Below, one piece after another: positions 1 to 11,955 of a DNA stretch of 64,000 nt (its first letter is position 1; each line of letters opens with the position of its first letter). The notes beneath the pieces are model-generated. The model saw nothing but the letters and a program-made list of their open reading frames with translations. It ran no database searches and was not told the DNA's origin. The translations under genes and the position numbers were made by a program. Origin of the DNA: Owenia fusiformis (taxonomy: Eukaryota > Annelida > Polychaeta > Sabellida > Oweniidae); assembly GCA_903813345.2 (NCBI GenBank), contig CAIIXF020000006.1:684001-748000 (forward strand), in the 5' to 3' direction.

Positions 1-623
1 AAGATGGGTTCGTTCGATTGAAACGCTTTAGACTAGGGGATATAGGCATCAAGGACATACCATGGCATGGTCAACATATCGTCATGAATGACTGTCTTTA
101 CAGTAACATGGCAAGCACAAAATATCTTGTATACATTGACCTTGACGAAATGATTACTCCTCATCAAGCAATCAATTGGCCCGCCATGATTAAACAACTG
201 AATAAATCAAAAACTATAGCCACATATTCATTTAGAAACAGTTTCTTCGTACCTACGAGAAAAAAGATCCGAGTAAATTCGCTGAATGGCTCCGTCTACT
301 TAACCCATTTACTCAGGACCCCTCCTACACCTGGTAACCACAAACGTACTAAATACATAACAGAGGCACATTCAACCGTTACTGTAGGAGTCCATGTCGT
401 TTGGGAACAATTGCCCGGATATGGCGGATATCTTGTTTCTCCAGAAATTGGTCTCATGCATCACTATAAATATGTTGGTAATAGATATGTGGCAACCGGT
501 TCCATATTTACAGAAGATAATACAATGTTGAAATATAAAGACGTTCTGAACAAGGCAATACAAGAAAACATTCAGAACATTCGAAAAGCAAACACAACAA
601 CCTCTAAGCTAGACTACATGTAA
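1..623 (+). CDS. GT92-family glycosyltransferase, C-terminal part (5' end outside window)
   Basis: The frame is open from the left edge (codons from base 3) to a TAA-type end at 623, about 206 residues. It reads GDIGIKDIPWHGQHIVMNDC and then YIDLDEMITP, the conserved core of glycosyltransferase family 92 (Pfam Glyco_transf_92, formerly DUF23): a conserved Asp-Cys followed some 20 residues later by a D-x-D-E acidic motif that normally binds the metal and nucleotide-sugar. Family members are usually type II Golgi proteins that add galactose or related sugars to glycans. The membrane anchor and N-terminal half lie outside the window, so substrate and start cannot be judged. There is no stop inside the domain, so this looks like a functional last exon. 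It is the first of several sugar-modifying enzyme genes on this strand. Confidence 0.8.
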   Translation, partial: DGFVRLKRFRLGDIGIKDIPWHGQHIVMNDCLYSNMASTKYLVYIDLDEMITPHQAINWPAMIKQLNKSKTIATYSFRNSFFVPTRKKIRVNSLNGSVYLTHLLRTPPTPGNHKRTKYITEAHSTVTVGVHVVWEQLPGYGGYLVSPEIGLMHHYKYVGNRYVATGSIFTEDNTMLKYKDVLNKAIQENIQNIRKANTTTSKLDYM

Positions 624-639
624 GTTCTAGCCGGTCTTA

Positions 640-1200
640 ATATTCCTTGTTAACATTTATTGTTGAGTTATCAAAGATAACGACAAATTGTGGCCATTTT
701 GATAAATAGCGGCCATCTTGAAAATTTCTTGAGCAGAGCTATCATTTATTTAACCATCAGCACATAAAATTTGAACCAAAAAATCCGTCCACTGGTATTT
801 GATTTACAAGAAAGATTTTGAAATTCAGCTGTCATCTTGAAAGTTTCTTCTCCACCAGAGCATATAGAATTTGAACCAAATCCATCCACTGGTAATTACA
901 ATTATCAAAGATTACGTTTTTGACAAAAATGGCAGCCATTTTGAAATTCAGCTGCAATCTTAGCAAAACTCCTTTGTCCCTAAGCATAAGCATATAAAGA
1001 GCCAAATACCTCATCTAGTATTTGAGTTATTAACGATTACATTTTTATGGAAAATGGTGGTCATTTTGAATTGAACGGCCATATTTGAAAATTTCTTCTA
1101 GAGCAGAGGCCCTACACCCATAAGATATAAGCCTGATCAAATCTGTCAACCGATATTTGAGCTATCGCCCGGACGGACGGACTCGTTCGGTGAGAAATCA
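640..1200. repeat. Dispersed repeat with about 120-145 bp tandem units (family B, copy 1)
   Basis: Successive units each carry the words ATCTTGAAAATTTCTTC, a GAGCAGAG-type word, TTTGAACCAAATCC, a 'ggtatttgagttat' word and a GGCGGCCATTTTG-like word. The block ends with GCCCGGACGGACGGACTCG and a TTCGGTGAGA word. The same units recur in intron 2 of the second DUF1647 gene (about 18660-19180 and 20140-20225) and, in reverse orientation, in GPCPD1 intron 6 (51130-51965). Short open frames here are by-products of the repeat. Confidence 0.7.
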
Positions 1201-2928
1201 AAGGACTATATATGAGACTGAACAAGTGAATTAAACAATTTATCTTAATTGATTGACATTGGGGTAGGTGCCTCACAAAGAGGGCATATACTCGTGGTCA
1301 ATGAATAATAAGCAGATACATGATATAAAATATTATGAGACACGCATTGTAGGATTGAAATAAATAAACATTAATAAATAGTCCTTGAATGACGTTATAT
1401 GAGTTAGACCATTGTTTTTGGGATGCTTTGGGATGATGAGGTATCATCATTGCTGCCAAACCTGAAATGGTGTGCAATAATCGAGATACATTTGTTTACC
1501 TACCTTCTGTTTCACAAAATCATTGACGTCGTTTTCAACTTTTTGTATTGAAATAAGATTCGTCCTTAGGAAGGTACGTTCTGCAGAGGAACCCACAAAA
1601 CGGATCTTTCACGGGGCAAAAGATTGAAACGTTTACCGCAATACTCATATACTTTATCTAGTATAAGAAACCCTATACAGAATGTCTCAATAAAAATGTT
1701 ACAAATACAAAATGGTCAATATCTTTTATAAGTTTGGCTTTACCCCAAGATATAAATTCAATTCTTAATGCCGTGGTCACATTTGCTCCGATTTTTACTA
1801 CGGCGCCCGGCCGATTGAGTATTGTGTTCAAAATTGTATTCAATTATTCTTTGATGAGGTTCAAACGGATCTGTCGGGAGTGTTGTGAAGACCTTGTTAT
1901 TTGGTGACCCCACAAGAGGAAATCCAGGGGGTTTAATGATCGGATGACCTTGGGGAGCCACTCGACTGGATTATTCAATGCTATGATCCGATTTCCAAAA
2001 AGTTCTATCACAGCCCTTGACATGTGAGGGCGAGTGCGGCCCTATTGTCACCACACATGCCGGAAATGACCATTCAACTGGCGTTGGAATCTTGGAATGC
2101 CGTGACGTGTCGCAAAAAGGTCGCGCACACGTTTAAACACCACAGAATGTGACGTTTTTTGAGAAAAATGTACACATATGGAAATCCTTTCGTCCTCCAC
2201 ATTTGCCTCTATATTTCAAAATATTTAGGGCGAATAACTCTGATATCGTATATGTATTAACAATGGGTTAGGAGCATCATAAAACACGAATCAATCGATA
2301 TTTTAGTTGAAATAAATATACGTGTTGCTGTGCTTGAAAATAGGCGAATGGCGTAAATCATGTAAATTAGCCCGATTTTAATGAATTTTGAAAACATTTC
2401 GTCCTCCACTTTTCCACATACAACAGAAAACACATACTCTTGCGAACAAAATAAACTATTTATTAATAAACTAGAGTTTAAAAGCAAAATAATCATGTAT
2501 GATTTATTAAAAATTGATCTCGTATTTTTTGTTTAATGTACACCTGAAAAGTTGAAGGTAACAAAAAATGAGCAAAAAGGTCGCTGTCAACAGATTCTAT
2601 TTTTCAAACTCTATGACGTCACAATATGGGACGCTTACTAAAATTAATCCTTTGAAATAAAACTTCCATCTACCTTTACACTCTACTATACCTTGCATTT
2701 GGCTTTCATGAGCAACCCATTTGGCTTATTAGTAATGATTATATATTTGTTTTTATTTGTCTGTCCATTATTAATGGTTTATCGGTTGAAAGTTAGACGT
2801 TGATAAGGTACTTTCAAAAATATACTAAACAATCCAATTAGACAAACAAAGTATCTTATGCATTTCTAGGTGTTAGGTATAGTAGTGTGCTTCATCAAGA
2901 CGAAAAATTTGTTGTTGAATTTCCTCCT

Positions 2929-3000
2929 GCTTGCAGCGAGAAGACGGACCGGTTCGGGGCAATAGCTTGCAGCGAGAAGACGGACCGGTTCGGGGCAATA
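2929..3000. repeat. Perfect 36-bp tandem duplication
   Basis: Two identical, directly adjacent 36-bp units, 2929-2964 and 2965-3000, each containing GACGGACCGGTTCGGGGC. They are GC-richer than the surroundings and identical, so the duplication is young. Confidence 0.9.
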
Positions 3001-3224
3001 GCTATAGAAATTCTTTGTCACAAAGTTTGGCATTTTTTTTATAAAATCAAACGCGCGTCATTGAAACTCACAAGATGTAAATAGCATGTCATTTACATCA
3101 TACCTTGATGGGGAAAAATAGATCTTATATGTTAGAAGTACTAAATAAAAGTTATCGTGAAAATGAGACAGTCGTTCTCGAGAGAAAAGAGCATAAATGC
3201 GCATTTAGAGAGTTTTGGTCCGTT

Positions 3225-3415
3225 TAAAAGTCTGTAAAAAATTGGGGTACTTAAAAGCATCGGGAGGCATCATATATTTCAAATTAGACACGAGGAAGTC
3301 AATATTGAGCAAGTTATGGCTGTTTTAAATTCAAATAAAACCGTTAACCCGTACCGGTCCAGCTTTTGACCCGTACCGGTCAATTTTCGTTAGCTGCGTA
3401 TACCAAGGGTGTTAT
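3225..3415. repeat. Dispersed element with CCGTACCGGTC words (family C, partial copy)
   Basis: Contains AACCCGTACCGGTCCAGC, a second CCGTACCGGTC word and the end AGCTGCGTATACCAAGGGTG. The same words, in both orientations, make up the centre of the large inverted-repeat element in GPCPD1 intron 6 (about 54885-55130). This copy shows only one clear end, so it looks truncated. Confidence 0.6.
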
Positions 3416-3955
3416 CACAAATTAAAATGAGTGGCAGAATGAATTGGAAGACTGGCGGACATCTTCAATTTATGTTTTTTTGTTCAGAAAAATTTGTTAG
3501 AAATAGAGCATGATGCTGTGATGTATCTTTTTCTATTTTAAACATGATACAAGTATAATAAATAAAGACAGGTCATATATTTTCCACCCCACTTCCATTC
3601 ATCCAGACATTTGTAACAGACATACCATTAGCTCATGACATGTTGATGTATATGCTAGCCTAATTTATGATCGTGATCTGCTGATATGAAAGCAAAAAAC
3701 GTAAAAATCCAAAATGGCCGCCAACGAAATTCCTCGAGGATGCCCGATGGGCATCTGGCAGTTTCTGCATGTGGACATCATACATAATCAGGACATGCAA
3801 AAAAGTTCATATAGTAAGCCTTATTCGAGGTGTATTGACTCTACTGGTGGAGTCACCATATGTTACCACCTTTCAACTGTATCATGTCAAAATGACAAGT
3901 GCGTTTCATCGAACGGCTATTTTGCTATCTAGCTTGTAATTTCAAATCTTAAAAA

Positions 3956-4924
3956 ATGTTGTTAAAGTTTATCAACCGAATGTTCAGGCGTTTAAGACGA
4001 CGTGATCTTATACAGATAACTGTTATTATCGCCCTGGTCATAATTGTTTTCCTAAGGAGAAAGCCTGGTAAGTCGAGAGAAATAGAACGAGATAACAACG
4101 AGGAACATGAGCGGGAACATATTGCAATTGCAAGTAAATCAGAAGTCGCACCCATATCATCGAACCACTTTCTTATCATCAGTAATGGACGATCTGGAAC
4201 GCATTTATTGATGCATTTGTTGAACAATCATCCAGAGGTGAAAGCATATGGAGAACTTTTGCAGACGGAAATACTACTGAAACCTAAAGGCATTATGGGT
4301 AACAAAACGGCCATCTTGAATTATCTCTCTAAGGAATTATGTAAATTAAAGAAGTATTGTGAACAAGGCAAGAAAATCGGATTCATACTTTTGAACTGGC
4401 AAATATCAAAGATGGCATCATTTTTGACACTAAATGATATTTTGGATCATATGGGTAACCCAAAAATTATCATTCAATATCGAGTGAATACATTAATGTC
4501 GTATTCCAGTCTACAAATTAACAAAGCAACTGGTGTTGCGAATGCTAATATCCCTAACAGAAATGTAAGCGTTGAAATAACCTGGCGTAACTTTGAGAAT
4601 TATGTGAAAAGGAAACGTATTGAGTGGGGTGACACTCTCAAATCCATTACTAATCGGACAAAAACATATGTGTCATATGAAGAACTTGTAGCAAAACAAT
4701 ACACGTCTATTGGTAGGCTATTTGAATACATTGGTGCGTCTGAATATCGTGGAACACTAGCAACCAAAATAACAAAGTTGAATCCAACATCATTAGAAGC
4801 GAGAATATCAAACTATGATGAAGTAAAAATAGATATGGAAGAAGCCCCTAAGAAGCTTTTACAACTAAATCTTGCTACAGAGAAAGATGTGACAACAATC
4901 TATGACGATGATGAAATTAACTGA
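3956..4924 (+). CDS. Sulfotransferase-like type II membrane protein, copy 1 (322 aa)
   Basis: Single exon. A short basic N-terminus precedes one membrane segment (about residues 19-33, ITVIIALVIIVFL), followed by a charged stem (about 35-68) and a catalytic-type domain. Residues 71-93 contain HFLIISNGRSGTHLLMHLL, a match to the 5'-phosphosulfate-binding (5'-PSB) P-loop of sulfotransferases, and QYRVNTLMSYSSLQ (about 174-187) fits the 3'-phosphate-binding region, with Arg176 and downstream Ser. A YGELL motif follows the P-loop, as in Stf0-like sulfotransferases. Predicted role: PAPS-dependent sulfation of a glycan or glycolipid in the Golgi lumen. The acceptor is unknown. The Met at 3956 places the anchor correctly. 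AATAAA occurs at 4982 and 5051. Closely related to the next gene (5914-6906). Confidence 0.75.
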   Translation: MLLKFINRMFRRLRRRDLIQITVIIALVIIVFLRRKPGKSREIERDNNEEHEREHIAIASKSEVAPISSNHFLIISNGRSGTHLLMHLLNNHPEVKAYGELLQTEILLKPKGIMGNKTAILNYLSKELCKLKKYCEQGKKIGFILLNWQISKMASFLTLNDILDHMGNPKIIIQYRVNTLMSYSSLQINKATGVANANIPNRNVSVEITWRNFENYVKRKRIEWGDTLKSITNRTKTYVSYEELVAKQYTSIGRLFEYIGASEYRGTLATKITKLNPTSLEARISNYDEVKIDMEEAPKKLLQLNLATEKDVTTIYDDDEIN

Positions 4925-5913
4925 CTCAAAAACTCCAACAACAATCTGTAGATACCTATATATCTTATTAAAATAATCCAGAATAAACCTCATCTATCTT
5001 ATACCTATATCTTACTTTTTTATCGCCGGTGTGCATTTATTGCAAACTACAATAAAGAAATGTAAAACAATAATAATGTCGCGTGGAAAGAATTTCTCCG
5101 TGGGGAATGTTGTATGGTAATTGCCCTTTCCCCTGAATTCATTTTCTAATAACTATCCAAAGGCATATGACAGTTCTGATGACAATGTCCTTGTCATTAT
5201 TTAAGAAAATACAAGGTGCATTCCGTAGACGAACAAGATTCTAACATAACTTCATATAGTTTGAGAGGTGACATTTTATTGTATAATACACCTTCCTTAT
5301 ATCATATATACGTTCTCCTTACATAGTAAAGTTCTGGAGTATGACTCAGTATACGTTAACATTTTTATATGCTTCATTATATCATATACAAAGGCCGATC
5401 CAGAAGTTCTGATAAGAATGTTCTAACTTAAATGTTTATCATTCGTTTTCCACAATATTTTCAGAGTACCTGGGTCATTTATTATCAAATTAAGCCTATT
5501 TCAGCGCCTTTTGATGAGTATGTGCAGATATGGTAAGAACATCAACTTATTTTGGACAAACATTTGTGTCTGACGTCAGTCAAAAATCTACATCTTATAA
5601 GTCCAAATTAATGAACCAGTTGTCATTATAGACTTCCTTTCTTTTTACTTAATAATCGTAAAAGAATGATGACACTAGATACCAATGCTACCATTATTTT
5701 TAATTGTGTTAGTTCAGATAGTTCCTTTCACAACATTTGCACATTACAAATCATCACAAATCATAATAGTCAAGTGACCCATGAGAATTGACATGCATTA
5801 ATAATTACAGGCAACTAAGCATATGTAACCAATTTCCAACGCTGTTATGTTGTATTTAAAAAACTTCTCAGTCTACATGTGTCACATTGATTACACGATT
5901 TGTTTAATTTAAA
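4925..5913. other. Intergenic between tandem sulfotransferase genes
   Basis: AT-rich spacer. It holds AATAAA signals of the upstream gene (4982-4987 and 5051-5056) and presumably the promoter of the downstream one. No other gene or repeat was recognised. Confidence 0.55.
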
Positions 5914-6906
5914 ATGGGTTTCATATTTGTTCATACACTGTTAAGATTTTTAAGATCAAAAGTACGTGATGTCATGCAACTAATTATTATCAGTATTTTG
6001 ATTTATATTGTTTACCAACAAAGACAGTCATATGATAGGAGGATAGGAAATGAACGAATAAAAAATGAGGAACATACTTTTGAACACACTACAGTGGTTG
6101 AGACTCGATCAGAAATAGCATCAAAATCAACAAGAAAATCGTCGAATCACTTTCTCATAATTAGTAACGGACGTGCAGGAACACATTTCATGATGAACTT
6201 GTTGAATAATCACCCAGATGTAAAAATGTACGATGAACTTCTACAGACGAAAATGTTATTAAAACCTAAAGGCATTATGGGTAACAAAACCGCCATCTTG
6301 AAATACCTTTCAGAGGAACTTTGTAAATTAAAAACATTTTGTGAACAAAATAAGAAAATTGGATTCATACTTTTAAACTGGCAAATATCAAATTTGGCGC
6401 CATTTTTGTCACTGAATGACATTCTAAAACACATTGGTAACCCAAAGGTTATAGTTCAATATCGATTAAATACATTATTATCGTATTCCAGTCTGCAAAT
6501 CATCAAAGAAAATGGTGTCATAAATGCTAATATCTCTAACAAAAATGTGAGCGTTGAAATAAACTGGCATAAATTTGAGAATTACGTGATTAGAAAACGT
6601 ACTGAATGGGGAGACACTTTAAAATGTATTTCCAATCGGACAAAAACATATGTATCATATGAAGAACTTGTTGCTGAGCAAAATCTATGTATAAGTAGAA
6701 TATTTAAATACATTGGTGTCGCAGAATATCATGGGAAATTCGGTACTCGAATTACGAAACTGAACCCAACGTCGCTGGAAGAGAGGATATCAAACTATGC
6801 TGAAATAAAACAATATATAAAAGAAGCTCCTAAGAAACTTTTACAGTTGAATCTTGCTACAGAGAAAGATGTAACAACACTTTATGACGATGCAGAAATT
6901 AACTGA
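5914..6906 (+). CDS. Sulfotransferase-like type II membrane protein, copy 2 (330 aa)
   Basis: Single-exon tandem paralogue of the 3956-4924 gene, collinear over the whole catalytic domain and with an almost identical C-terminal tail (LQLNLATEKDVTT in both). The membrane segment is about residues 21-34 and the stem about 36-76. The P-loop region reads SNGRAGTHFMMNLL (about 84-97): Ser in the GRSGT of copy 1 is Ala here. The 3'-phosphate region QYRLNTLLSYSSLQ is retained. Stems and anchors have diverged much more than the domain, as expected for Golgi enzymes. Likely a PAPS-dependent glycan sulfotransferase; the P-loop change may alter activity. No frame break is seen. Confidence 0.73.
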   Translation: MGFIFVHTLLRFLRSKVRDVMQLIIISILIYIVYQQRQSYDRRIGNERIKNEEHTFEHTTVVETRSEIASKSTRKSSNHFLIISNGRAGTHFMMNLLNNHPDVKMYDELLQTKMLLKPKGIMGNKTAILKYLSEELCKLKTFCEQNKKIGFILLNWQISNLAPFLSLNDILKHIGNPKVIVQYRLNTLLSYSSLQIIKENGVINANISNKNVSVEINWHKFENYVIRKRTEWGDTLKCISNRTKTYVSYEELVAEQNLCISRIFKYIGVAEYHGKFGTRITKLNPTSLEERISNYAEIKQYIKEAPKKLLQLNLATEKDVTTLYDDAEIN

Positions 6907-7587
6907 GCAGAAATATCTTGTTAAATGCTAATAACCTATAATGTATAATGATGATTTTGATCTCAACTATTCAATTTGTTTCAGACATAAATACCCTATG
7001 TTCTCTTTTTTAATTTAATACGATAATGGACGAGTTTGACCAAAAGTAAGCTGAAAGGGAAAACTATTACTGACTCGAAAGCGCAAATTATCGAACAAAT
7101 TGGGCATAGGCGTACATTTATACTGACTTAGGATTTCTTGTAGTATCACTCCTCATATTAATACTCTTTCCATCCAGTTGTGTTGACAAATAACCAATTC
7201 TTGTTCTAGTAAAGTTATCATCGTTTCTTGAAATGTATCAATGATGTCAAATATATGTAAATAAGAAAAACTAAATTGGGTCGCTGAATGAGCTCTTCAT
7301 TGAAAGCAAATCATGCCTTTCAACATTAATTTGGAAGGAAAATGATATATATATATGCATTATCCTTTGTTGTATTCAGCCAGAGAATATGTAAGTACAA
7401 AGGCCAAGTCGTAAGAGAATTAAGCCCCAATTATCCAAAACTTGGCCATGATTTCAATCACTCCAATTGTACTTGATATTTTACATTACTATAGTTATTT
7501 GTGACTTCAACATGTAGGACTACTTCTGCAACATTGAAATACTTCTAGATGAAAACGAAGTGACAGAAATAGTTATATAAGTATGCC
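6907..7587. other. Intergenic, nothing recognised
   Basis: AT-rich sequence after the second sulfotransferase gene. No family resemblance, clear repeat or RNA gene was seen. Confidence 0.5.
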
Positions 7588-7895
7588 TTGTGTATTACGA
7601 ATTTTATTATTTTGGCATTTGATACGAAGCAAGATATCCGTCTAACATTTCTTGATTTAAAATCAGCATTTGATGAAGTTCTACTTCATTATTATATTCT
7701 AAAATTAAAGCATATTGAATTGAGGATACATTTTAAACAAACTACACAGCATGTATCAATCGTAGAAAAGTCAAAGGGAAATTCACCATTTTCTTCTTAC
7801 CCATACGCAGGCTGCTTTGTAAACAATGGGTGTCTCAGGGATCAATTTTAGGACTAATTTTCTTTTTACAATACATAAGCAACCTTCATGATTAT
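7588..7895 (+). pseudogene. Relic of a non-LTR retrotransposon reverse transcriptase
   Basis: One frame reads TFLDLKSAFDEV (about 7639-7674), a match to the RT motif A region of LINE-type elements (usually D-L-x-x-A-F-D-x-V). From base 7830 a different frame reads VSQGSILGLIFFLQYISNL, a match to the next conserved block (usually G-V-P-Q-G-S-x-L-G-P). The two blocks are in the right order and spacing but different frames, so this is a frameshifted fossil. Nothing else of the element was recognised and the clade cannot be assigned. Confidence 0.6.
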
Positions 7896-10068
7896 GATAT
7901 ATATTTATGCATTCTTGTTGCACTTAATGTAAACTCATTAACCTAATCTCATGAAAAAATTCAAATTGATATTTCAAGTGTGAAATATGAAATTCAAAAC
8001 TTTCAAATTTAAAGAAGTATTTTTTAAAAGTCAAGATCACATACCATACACCAATACTTTTATAAGTAATGACCAAATTGAAAACCATGAACGAGTTCAC
8101 GGTCAAAAGCATCCAGAGTAGTCCCAACTTGGATTTTAAAGAGTTTCAAAGAATTGATTATGTTATAAATATGGTAAGCAAAATGTTCAATACTTTAAGT
8201 TTTCTAAAAGCTAAAATTAACATCGAAACTTTGCCTAAGCTTGAACGGAATAAGAAACAATTTTTGATTTGGCTTTTAAATATTGAAATTCAAAATTTTG
8301 AATAAACTCTGTGACCACTATGCATGCTGCCCCGTGAGCTAATCAGATAATAGTACGCAAAATGAGATATATTTGGCACTTGTAACATCCTAAATATAGG
8401 GCATATATAATGTACACCACTGAACAACTGGAAACATAAAACTGAACTTCAGACAAATATGAAATATGAAATTTCTGCAAAACATCAGAAACACAATTAA
8501 AATATTCTTTATCATATATAATATAATGACAAAAATATCAGAAGCTGTTCATATTGTCGGTCTAAATGTCAATTTCGAAGGATATGTGTACAACCCACCC
8601 GTGCACTGGCAACAAGCCGGCGCGGTTGACACACGCAAGCAGCCGACAAGTTTGCCGTGCAGCGTAATTAGCGGTGTAAGTGCGCTTGAAGGAAAAAGTG
8701 TGAGCATTTAATTTGCAACACATGGGTTCATTGTTCTTGCTCGTGATACCTAGGGGGAATACTTATTATATATTATGCAATGCACTGGCCCGTGGGCAGT
8801 CCAAAAATGCAGCCTTAGTGGCTCCAATCTGACAGGTCATCAAAATTTAAATTATGAACGTATTTACGATGCTTACTTGACAAAATCATGTCGGAAATCA
8901 AATAATTTTGAATCATCACTCCATTAATCACCATTTCCTCATCCTCATCATTTGTCTTCAATTTAGAGCTTTAATAGCTATTTACTTTATGGGTATACAC
9001 CAAATCAAAAAATGTCACTTTGAACCTGCCCTAGTATTCCATCATTATTGTATCTTTCATATTCTAGTCTATTGTGTTCAACAATTGTCTCATAAACTGT
9101 TAGCATACAAGCATTTTATAGTGGAGGCAAGTCACAACTTTGCGTCGCAAGCATATTAAGTAAAAAACAATTGTGAACTTAAAAGTATTAATGACATTCA
9201 TCGCATAGGTCTAGTTTTGGAATATTCCGCCCATACACAACACACCACATATTATGTGCTAAAAACTATGGATTTCGTTTACAGAAAACAAATCAATTTT
9301 CAACAACTAAACAAAATGTCACATGTCACCTGTCTGTCGCATATGTAGCAAGATATTTCTATACGATAAGGAAAAGCAAATGACACCATTGTTCTGATGA
9401 CACGTTCAATTAAACCGTTGTGAGATTATACCTGGCAGGCTAAAACGCATTTGCTTCATTTATTCGTGTTGGGGAAATAATTGACGAGAGTGGGACCATA
9501 GCAACCATGATATTCATGGTAAACAAATAGTTTTGCTTGTTATTCTTAAATGTTGCCCTTGTTTATTAGCATAATCTTAAGCTAAATTAAGGTTATAACA
9601 CAAGAAAAATTGATGGTTGGAGATATAGCCATCTTAACAAAAACGGTTTACCGCCATTTTGTTTCTTTAATATATATAAGCCCGTATTATTGGCCAGAAT
9701 CAAGCAAATATATCCATTTATGTCAGAGGCACATGACAAGATAACCAGGTACAAACGTTCAAAAAAGAATATGTTCGTATTCATGTTGCCCATAAAGTAA
9801 GATATATCAAAAATATACGTTAGATCATCGAATAGTGCATGTTCTTATTACCGCTTCAACATTGATGATGCATACAAACCCATAAAATAAATGAAGCAGA
9901 GGAGGTCAAATGTCAAAAAATACTGGAGTGATGCTCATCGATCAATATAGTGGAGCACTTTGGTCCCGGATGCTAAATGGCGGATTCATCATCAATGTTA
10001 AACAATTGAACAATTTATGCTCCAGAGCTCTTGATGCATCGGAAGTTATTCAATTGATTTAAAAGACA
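7896..10068. other. Intergenic, no gene recognised
   Basis: AT-rich DNA between the RT relic and the first DUF1647 gene. A GC-richer patch lies at about 8595-8690. Open frames here are short and lack recognisable motifs. Confidence 0.5.
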
Positions 10069-11843
10069 ATGAAATTAGGAAGGGTACTATCATTTACGAA
10101 ACACACATATTTGAAGTATGTATTTTTGCTGATTGGAGTTGTGCTTATGATATATCTTGTTCTAGAAGATGAAGTGGTAAGTAAAAAAAGTTCAGCAACA
10201 GAAAATGATTATTCTAACGCCACATTCGATTAACAAACAATCTAAAGAGATTTTAAAGCATTAAGTTAAATCCACCAAAAGAAATCAGCACTACACAATT
10301 TATCCAAGCAACCAATATTATTGGGGTATTGTTGAGGTTCTGTGTGTTATATCATATTTAGGATGTTGTGTTTTTTCTTTTGACCAGTTTCACTTTTCGA
10401 TGTTGCTTTTTTTACTTGGACACTTGTGCTTATAATATTGATTTGATTATTTGATTTGCATTGTTGATTTGCATTTACCAAATTGTGTTTTTCCGTCGAA
10501 TACTATTCGAAATTATTGATATTCTAGATAAGAACAAATGAAGGGGACAACAATGGCGACGAGACCAACATAAACATCACACGAATGGAGACTTTACAAG
10601 AATCCGTATTGAAATTCCGCTATGCAGTAGAAACTCCAGATATTTCTCTCAAAGCAAATGAAGAGCTGGTTGCATCACGAGATGTGTTAAAGAGACTCGA
10701 AATCCCTCCACCTGAAGAAAAATTCATTGACTTGTCTGAAGATATGCTAAAAAAGTTTGTGTTTGTCACGGCGGCAAGTTCTAACCACTTCAATGAAAGC
10801 TTAGATTTAATAGGCAGTATCCAAGAATTCATGCCAGAAAGAGACATATACTACTATGACATTGGTCTCCAGCCAGGCCAAATTGAAATATTGAAAAAAT
10901 TATGTGGGGTGAAATATCGACTTCTGAATTTTGATGCGTACCCAGAACACGCTGCTACTCTGTTGACGTATGCTTTCAAGGCAATATCTATCAAGGTAAT
11001 TGGTTTATCAGAATCACTTCATATGTCATTACTAACCCCCCCCCCCCCCTCCCCCATTCCTCATCCATGAACACTATTAATAGTGTGTTTTGATCTCTAG
11101 ATATAATAGATTGTTTTTGAGTATCTGTGGCATATTTTGTCATCGTTTTCTGATCTAACTTCAATAACTACTGTTGGTCTAAATCGTGTGTTTTATGTAA
11201 TAAAAAGGCAATAAGTATCTGTAAGTATTTACTATTCATCAATGAATCTATTAGAGAAAATGTATAAAATGTATCACTTAATGATTTTTATATCGTATAG
11301 GAAGTCATGACGGAGCATTCTGGTGTATTCTGGGTAGATGCCTCCATTCGTTTAAAAGGCAATAATACAGATAGACTCTGGGAGAAACTTCAAATAGGCA
11401 AGGGAATGGTGTTTTTCGCATCAGCTTTCGCCCATTCAAATTTTGCGACGACCCGAGCGGGGATGTATGATTATCTTCCAACTGATAAAGAGAAGATGAA
11501 GGACCTGGGCTCAATCGGAGCCACAGCGATGCTGCTTTACAACACTAAATTCGTTTATGAACATTATATAAAATGGTGGGTGTTATGTGCATTAAATAGG
11601 TACTGTATTGCACCCGATGGGTCGAGAAAATACTGCGACCCTTACGACACATACGAGGAAAAATATCATTTCTATAGGAATTGCCACAGATTCGATCAAG
11701 CAGCTTTGAATATTTTAGTTTGTAATACATTTAATTACGACAAAAGTACAATTTACTCATTACGAGCCACGCAATGGCTTTCCATTAAAAGATACAAGAC
11801 GTATATGTTTGAGCCTCATTATTGTGCAAGTAAGATTACATAA
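10069..11843 (+). CDS. DUF1647-family type II membrane protein, gene 1 (three exons, about 372 aa)
   Basis: Exons 10069-10176, 10528-10995 and 11301-11843, all phase 0, with GTAAGT, GTAATT donors and TAG acceptors. Exon 1 encodes a basic N-terminus and a signal anchor (VFLLIGVVLMIYLVL). Exon 2 encodes an acidic/Asn-rich stem and then FVFVTAASSNHFNESLD and YYYDIGL, the start of the DUF1647 domain known from nematodes and other invertebrates. Exon 3 continues with SGVFWVDASIRL (a D-x-S acidic motif) and a Cys-rich tail. The fold is thought to be glycosyltransferase-like, so a Golgi role on glycans is inferred; no activity is established from sequence. AATAAA lies at 11899. Exon 3 is duplicated downstream (13240-13782). 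A paralogue with the same exon structure starts at 17790. Confidence 0.78.
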
Positions 11844-11898
11844 CGTGTTTGTGTAACTATTTTGGAACAAAAAATGAAGAACTCCAACTTCGAATTTC

Positions 11899-11904
11899 AA
11901 TAAA
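11899..11904 (+). promoter_or_regulatory. AATAAA polyadenylation signal of DUF1647 gene 1
   Basis: AATAAA 56 nt after the stop codon of exon 3. The same hexamer is preserved in the duplicated block (about 13838-13843). Confidence 0.6.
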
Positions 11905-11955
11905 TTTCGTTGCTTTCCTGTCAAGTAGATTGTAATGTTAGTTTTTGTTTTATTA

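Larger units (their letters stand above)
1201..3955. other. Intergenic, no gene recognised
   Basis: AT-rich sequence between the GT92 and sulfotransferase genes. It has no long frame with family resemblance. Recognisable contents are a perfect 36-bp tandem duplication (2929-3000) and one copy of a dispersed element around 3225-3415; the rest is unassigned. Confidence 0.6.

Noticed and set aside
10585-11070. Single long frame starting at 10585 and running past 10995
   Set aside because: The true exon starts upstream at 10528 and ends at the donor at 10996; the reading beyond runs into intronic poly-C.
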